From contig CANXME010000875.1 in the NCBI GenBank assembly GCA_948144175.1, forward strand, positions 806,001 to 870,000: a DNA stretch of 64,000 bases, given 5' to 3'. Below the pieces are notes generated by a model, which saw only the letters and a program-made list of their open reading frames with translations, was not told the origin of the DNA and did no database searches. This DNA comes from Closterium sp. NIES-65 (Eukaryota > Streptophyta > Zygnematophyceae > Desmidiales > Closteriaceae). The position numbers were made by a program, and so were the translations under genes. Below are positions 58,740 to 64,000 of the stretch, piece by piece (position 1 is the stretch's first letter; each line of letters begins with the position of its first letter).

Positions 58740-59603
58740 TTTTTTTTTTTTTTAACGCGTTACGACCTCGCGGAGTGAAGCTGAAACTCGTGGATTTAAG
58801 GCGAGAGCTGCTAAAAAAATTCGACAAAAATGTGATGCTTGGGAGCGTCGGATCCTTCGCTCGCATTTGAAGAGCCGTCATTATCGCCATGCGCTCCTAA
58901 AACTCTCTGGAGTTTCGACTGTGCTCTAGAAGCTGTGTGGCTCACCTCCTCCTAAACTCCACGTCGCGAGTTCTCATAGCTGGAGATGCTTGCTCATGCA
59001 TGGATATTGGAGAAATGTCGGGTAGGGTAGTTGGTAGGAAGGACGAGTTGGATTCTCAGGAGTAAAACCAAATCTTGCTTCAGGTGGATGTCCTTGAATG
59101 ACTGGGAAATGTGCGGTCCGAAGTGCTCAATTGTGCGCTTCGACATGCTCATCACCACCGCGTCCGCCGACAGGCAGAACCGTGTGCGCTGTTTTAGGGA
59201 TCATGCGTACGTGACCGGGAGCGTGACACCTGGATATCTAGGCAATTGATGTGCTGGACATTGACTCCACGTACGTGTCCTTTCATTTTAGTATCAGCCG
59301 CAGTGAGATTGGATTGACCTAGATAGTTTTGTAGCCCCTGCACAATCAAACAGCAAACAGAAAAATCTGTTTTCTCTGTAGTTCACAACAGTTTTTACAT
59401 TCAAATTGCACGAATTTAAAGCTGATTGGGAACATAGCACAATGCATGTTATTATAATACTTGACATCAATACAATTTATTACATAAATTTCTCATTAAA
59501 CGCTTCCTGTAGTGTACTCTGTTTCATTTATTACATAAATGCTTGTCAGAACTTCACCTTCTCTTTCAGAAATAGGATCCCTTCTTTCTTGCATAAATAC
59601 GTG

Positions 59604-62600
59604 ATGTTGTGGAACATCCAGTCGGCGCTGCCGCGAGCGACGCGGAGCCCATCGTCGATTCCGATGTCAGCCCGTGCCATGGCTTGGGAATGGTGTCGAA
59701 GCGATGGGCCTCGCTGCTGCCCGTCGTGCGCATCAGCGCTCCTGCCGACTCTCCACCTCGTCGGGAGGACTGTTACTGTCACGACGACTCGCCGCTCCCC
59801 GTCCCCACGCTCCGCGCCCGCGCTTCTCCGCTTGCTGTCCCGCGCGCCGAGCATGACTTCCCTCTCGCTGGGCGACGGCGCCGTCGATTTCTACGACGAT
59901 AGCTTTATTATCTCGCTGCTCGCCGCCTGTCCCAAGCTGACCTGCTTGAGCCTCGGCGATCCTCGTTTCACCGCCGCACCGCCGCCCTTCACCATCAGCT
60001 TCGCATCGCTCAACTCACTCTTCCGCGCTGCAGCGCCGCAGTTACAGGTGCTCGCGCTGCTGCTTCCTTACGAGGCCAGGAAGCTTCTCGATTCCATTTC
60101 GTCGCTGTCGTCGCTGCGCGTGCTTCGCCTCCGCTCCAACACGATCCAACAGCTCCCGGACGGACTGTGCAATCTGCCCGCGCTCCAGGAACTGCAGTTC
60201 AGCTGCTCGATGCTGTGGGATGTGCCCGAGGACTTCGGGCAGCTGAAAGCTTTGACGCGCCTCTCCATCGTCGACAGCATGAACGGCGCGCGCAGCCTGC
60301 CCGATTCTCTGGGCGACCTCTCGTCGCTCACCTCGCTCTGCATAGCCTTCCCGTGCGGGCGACTCCCGTGTAGCATCACCGCGCTGCAGCAGCTGCGGCG
60401 CCTGCAGCTGCGACGCTACGACAGCCTCGACTGGCCAGACGGGTGCGAAGCGTGGACGAGGCTGGAAGAGCTTTCGCTGGAGCAATGCAGCGTGCGCTCT
60501 TTCCCGCCTGCGTGGCTGGAAACCCTAAAGCGCCTCACTGTTCGCTTCTGCGACAATTTCAAGTCGCTCCCCTTAGATGACGTCGTTCGAACCTCACCGT
60601 TGCGTCTCTTGACTCTTGAGGAAGTCCTGGCGTTCGACAATTTACCGCTCCACCCTCTCAGTCGACTCACCTCCCTCCAACGACTCAAGGTCTCGGTTAA
60701 AGCCCTTTTCCGACCCATCATTACTGGGAAGGAGGAATTTCCAGTGGGCTTGTTGGCGTTGCCGTCGCTGGCGCACGTGAGTGTGGACAGGGTGGCGTGG
60801 GTGGAGCAGGGCGACGCGCCCAAAGGGTCTCTGCTGGCCTATCTGCCTCTAGCCCTCGCTTCGGAAACTGCTGCCGCTGCCGATGCCTCTGCCGCCGCCG
60901 CTGCTGCAGCTGCCGCTCCTCCTGCTGCTGCTGCTCTTGCTACTGCCGCTGCTAGGGCTGCTGCTGCTTCTGCCACTGCTGCTGCTGCTGCCGCTGCAGC
61001 CGCCACCGCCGCCGCCACTGCCGCCGCTCAATCCGGGTGCTCGCCTCTCGGCCCCTCGCTGCAGCACCTAGAATTGAGCTTAGGTGAAAAGTGCCCACAA
61101 GGCAGCTACCTATCCGCCCACCTCTGGTCCCTCTGCTCGCTCACGCACCTCTCCATCACCGATCTCAAGCCTAGAAGTCTCGTGATGGCTGCCTTTGGCT
61201 GCCTCACCAACCTCCGCAATCTCTCCCTCTCCGGCTGCTTCCTCCGCCTCCCTGACTCCCTCTCTCTCCTCGCCCCATCCCTCCAGTTCTTATCGCTGGA
61301 GTACAACTCTTCCTCCACCGCCAGCACCAGCAGAGGCACCAACAACAGCAGCGGCAGCGGCGGCGGCGGCGGCAGCGGCGGCGGCGGCGGCAGCGGCGCC
61401 TCAGACTGCCCTAGTGAGGGAGGTGAGGTGGAAGATGAACAGCAGCAGCAGCAGCAGCGGCAGCGACAGCGACAGCAGGAAGGCAAGCGCCCCACTCCGC
61501 GCCTCGCACTACCCTCGTTCATCTCCCACCTCACCTCCCTCACCGAGCTTCACCTCACAGACGTTTTCATTCCCTCTCCCCTTCCTCACCTCGCCCGCCT
61601 GCTCGCACTAAAAATATTGCGCATCACGAGGAGCGCCCACCTTCCACAATCTGAGCCCTTCATTCCCGAGAACATCGGCGAGCTGGCATCGCTGGAGTCG
61701 CTGGAGCTGAAAGGACGCGTGTCGGGTAAGGAAGCTTCGCCATATATGAGCATGTTAGCCAGGATGGCTAGAGGAGAAGAGCCGCAGCCTGAACGGTGCA
61801 ATCACTTGGAGCATTTACCACAAGGGTTAGGATCCCTTGGGGCACTAACGAGGGTGACTATCGAGGGTTCGTTTTCCTCTCTGCTAGACACCCTCGGCGG
61901 CCTGACCTCCCTGCAAGAAGCATCTCTGAAGTCTCCAGTCCTTGCCAGCCTGCCTCCCTCCTTCTGCCTCCTCCCTCGCCTCCACACACTCCAGACTCGC
62001 TTCATGAGGCGCGTGCCTCCAGCTTGGGTGTGGACCAGCAACTCTCCATCGGCCGCGAACACGTTGCAGTGGACATTCCAGGCACTGTGGGGGGTGGCGA
62101 CATCTCACATTCAGCTCGCGTTTTGGCGCACTGGGTGCGTCCCGGACGAGTGGCTGCCTCGGCTTCAGGCGATCAACCGCGACATGCATGTCGAGGTTGT
62201 GGAGCAGCTCGTCGTTAGCCTCACAGGCCTGCAGAGGAGGCTGGACCAGTTGGACATCCCCGACTACGTGATGGATACATTGGACTACGCATCTTGGGAT
62301 GACACCATGGACGAGGATACGGCCGAACGTTTTCCAGAGCCGGTCATCCGTCGGATTGATGATTCAAGCTGTGTCGGCCGCGTCAAATGGGACGACAGGA
62401 CTCGCCGTCGGTTCATGCGTATGGCATCTGATGCGTACACAAGGCTTGCTAGCGCGGCGGGAGTAGCTCCGAGTGTTGTCGTCACGCTTAAGCGCTTGGG
62501 GAACCCGGACCTCGTTGACCGTCTGCTGCGCACACCAGAGAAGAAGGTTAGGAGGCATTCATACGCGCCTTCCTCGTCCATGTCTTCCACGGCCAGCGAG

Positions 62601-62669
62601 GAGATATGCTTCAACTCCCCAACGGCATCCCTATCTAGCGTGCATGGGGATATTGAGTATGGGATGTAG
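59604..62669 (+). CDS. Leucine-rich-repeat protein, intact long ORF
   Basis: A single uninterrupted frame gives about 1,020 residues from ATG 59604 to TAG 62669. The frame is open farther upstream to 59406, but that part is AT-rich and looks like leader or intron sequence, so I chose the first ATG in GC-rich coding sequence. Plant-type LRRs run through the first half (LSSLRVLRLRSNTIQQLPDG, LPALQELQFSCSMLWDVPED, LKALTRLSIV, WTRLEELSLEQCSV). An Ala-rich low-complexity stretch (about 60865-61030) and Gly/Ser and Gln/Arg runs (61345-61480) interrupt them. More LRRs follow (LTSLTELHLTDVFIPSPLP, LASLESLELKG). The last 200 residues are not LRR and hold Ser-rich and acidic parts. There is no signal peptide or membrane segment in the chosen start. 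A VSKRWASLL motif, as at the end of an F-box, lies in another frame at about 59690-59720. The ligand is unknown. Confidence 0.75.
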   Translation: MLWNIQSALPRATRSPSSIPMSARAMAWEWCRSDGPRCCPSCASALLPTLHLVGRTVTVTTTRRSPSPRSAPALLRLLSRAPSMTSLSLGDGAVDFYDDSFIISLLAACPKLTCLSLGDPRFTAAPPPFTISFASLNSLFRAAAPQLQVLALLLPYEARKLLDSISSLSSLRVLRLRSNTIQQLPDGLCNLPALQELQFSCSMLWDVPEDFGQLKALTRLSIVDSMNGARSLPDSLGDLSSLTSLCIAFPCGRLPCSITALQQLRRLQLRRYDSLDWPDGCEAWTRLEELSLEQCSVRSFPPAWLETLKRLTVRFCDNFKSLPLDDVVRTSPLRLLTLEEVLAFDNLPLHPLSRLTSLQRLKVSVKALFRPIITGKEEFPVGLLALPSLAHVSVDRVAWVEQGDAPKGSLLAYLPLALASETAAAADASAAAAAAAAAPPAAAALATAAARAAAASATAAAAAAAAATAAATAAAQSGCSPLGPSLQHLELSLGEKCPQGSYLSAHLWSLCSLTHLSITDLKPRSLVMAAFGCLTNLRNLSLSGCFLRLPDSLSLLAPSLQFLSLEYNSSSTASTSRGTNNSSGSGGGGGSGGGGGSGASDCPSEGGEVEDEQQQQQQRQRQRQQEGKRPTPRLALPSFISHLTSLTELHLTDVFIPSPLPHLARLLALKILRITRSAHLPQSEPFIPENIGELASLESLELKGRVSGKEASPYMSMLARMARGEEPQPERCNHLEHLPQGLGSLGALTRVTIEGSFSSLLDTLGGLTSLQEASLKSPVLASLPPSFCLLPRLHTLQTRFMRRVPPAWVWTSNSPSAANTLQWTFQALWGVATSHIQLAFWRTGCVPDEWLPRLQAINRDMHVEVVEQLVVSLTGLQRRLDQLDIPDYVMDTLDYASWDDTMDEDTAERFPEPVIRRIDDSSCVGRVKWDDRTRRRFMRMASDAYTRLASAAGVAPSVVVTLKRLGNPDLVDRLLRTPEKKVRRHSYAPSSSMSSTASEEICFNSPTASLSSVHGDIEYGM

Positions 62670-62999
62670 TAACTGATGAGCCCTATTGATCTCAGTAACC
62701 GTTGTATTTGTCGAATAATACGCACATTGTCATTCATTGTCTACGTAACGAGATTGTTCACGTTGGGGATATAGCACATTCCACGCTCAATCCGAGAGCG
62801 AGTAAAATGTTCACCTCCCCGATATGGCACATACTGAAGAACGCGCGAAGTAATTTTGCACTTTTTGCTCGGTATACCCTGTTGACCATGAAAGCGTGCC
62901 AACAATCCACAAACCATTCCACACCGCTTCCAATCGTCCCACCAGCCCGTTCCTCGATTTCCATAGGACGGACACTTACAAAACCCTAACGTCCGCCTA

Positions 63000-63707
63000 A
63001 TGTTACCGATTTCAGTTGGTAGTGGCATGATGAGCGCAACGCGTAGTAAAGCGCGCGACGTGCTGGAGCCTCGTCGGCGCAACACCCGGGGTTATTTCAT
63101 ACGGTCTAAGCCCACTATAGCCTACGCCATAATGCAGGTGCAGGGTGCCATAATGTCACAACGAGGTCAGACCCTTAGCGCGGCCACGATTCTTAGGTCT
63201 CTGGACCCATTCCTGGGTAGTGGAAGGCGCAGTCCTAGACAGCACAGGGCGCGCGCGATTTCAGAAGCCCGTGCGTCTCTTGCAATAACACCCGATGCAC
63301 CCACACCGTTCATGTACCTGAGGCTCATATACGCCACGTATCCGGACGAGTCGGAGTCGAGCATTACACGTGCCAAAGGTCGCCGGTTTATGACGTCAAT
63401 AGCGGATTACAGACTCGTAAATCACAGCGCAACAAGCCTCGAGGATGTCATAGTGCTGGAGTTACCGACATTTGACTACAGAGTCGTTCTAATGGCCGAG
63501 GCAAGGGCGATGGGATATGAGGTGAGGATCGTTGGCGTGCCGACTGGGTGTGTTTCAGATGGCCATGAAAGGTGTGGGACGTTTATCTGGTGTGCAGGAG
63601 GAGAGACATCGGTCCGATGGGTCCAGGATTTCGGCACCTCACTCACGAGACATATGCACGGGATGTGGCACCTCATCCATTGTAAGACGTATACGTTGTT
63701 CCGTTGA
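63000..63707 (+). CDS. Unknown ORF of 235 codons
   Basis: The frame runs from ATG 63000 to TGA 63707. The product is basic at its start (RSKARDVLEPRRRNTRGYF) and mixed later (FDYRVVLMAEARAMGYEVRI). I recognise no family. The length is more than chance would give often at this base composition, but no splice links to neighbours were found. A further open frame at 63772-63975 could be another exon. The 330 bases before it (62670-62999) hold nothing I can name apart from the 3' flank of the LRR gene. Confidence 0.35.
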   Translation: MLPISVGSGMMSATRSKARDVLEPRRRNTRGYFIRSKPTIAYAIMQVQGAIMSQRGQTLSAATILRSLDPFLGSGRRSPRQHRARAISEARASLAITPDAPTPFMYLRLIYATYPDESESSITRAKGRRFMTSIADYRLVNHSATSLEDVIVLELPTFDYRVVLMAEARAMGYEVRIVGVPTGCVSDGHERCGTFIWCAGGETSVRWVQDFGTSLTRHMHGMWHLIHCKTYTLFR

Positions 63708-64000
63708 TGCCCTTACAAAGGACGGTGTGTGTTGTGGTGCCTGCATATCCTACGCTAAACCTAGATGAAGCATGTTTCAGGTGCACAGGCCCAAGGTGTT
63801 GAAGGACATGGACGAAGGAGTGCGCATCGGGGATCTCAGTCGTGCTCTGGGAATGATACCTTGGTGGTCCAAGGTATCTACTAAGCCCATGCAAGAACAG
63901 TCCATGACGGGCACCTCATCCAAGACTATTGATTGTGCCTACGTTCGCCTAGTAAAGTATAACGCCAACCGGTAGACATGACCTTTTGACTTATCGGCGT

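Overview
The window looks like nuclear DNA of a plant-lineage eukaryote, most likely a streptophyte alga; Closterium- or Chara-like is a guess from general feel, not a proof. The reasons are a plant-type initiator tRNA-Met, genes with many short GT-AG introns, two full-length Ty1/copia elements, leucine-rich-repeat genes, MITEs and very many mini- and microsatellites. Few of the stretches are conserved host genes, and much of the window is mobile or repetitive.

Layout. 1-211 is the 3' tip of a copia polyprotein. 626-1622 is a small spliced Ulp1-type (C48) cysteine protease with all four catalytic residues. 1683-2420 is a 22-bp minisatellite. 4136-11277 is one long gene of unknown function in seven exons; a 152-bp array fills its 2.4-kb fourth intron. 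14082-14153 is the initiator tRNA, next to a 20-bp minisatellite (14305-15120). 15334-17551 is a decayed LRR gene with a Tc1/mariner-like MITE in an intron, followed by a PIF/Harbinger-like MITE and a GA-rich array.

20706-31766 is the most interesting part. A five-exon gene for a Crypton-like tyrosine recombinase with a GCR1_C-like C-terminal domain faces, tail to tail, a six-exon gene of about 2,110 residues on the other strand. That second gene starts with a diverged Ulp1-like fold and continues into a giant Glu/Lys/Gln/Ala coiled coil. I infer that the pair forms one large recombinase-based DNA transposon, although I could not find its ends. To its right lies a 181-bp satellite (about 32690-34870) with a duplicated dimer.

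36647-44059 is a young copia element on the minus strand (1,005-bp LTRs, TSD AGAAT). It is followed by a long AGCATGGG array. 48553-55342 is a second copia family on the plus strand with three LTR copies and TSD GAAAC. 44916-48547 and 55348-59603 hold no gene I can name. 59604-62669 is an intact LRR protein gene, and 63000-63707 is an unknown ORF.
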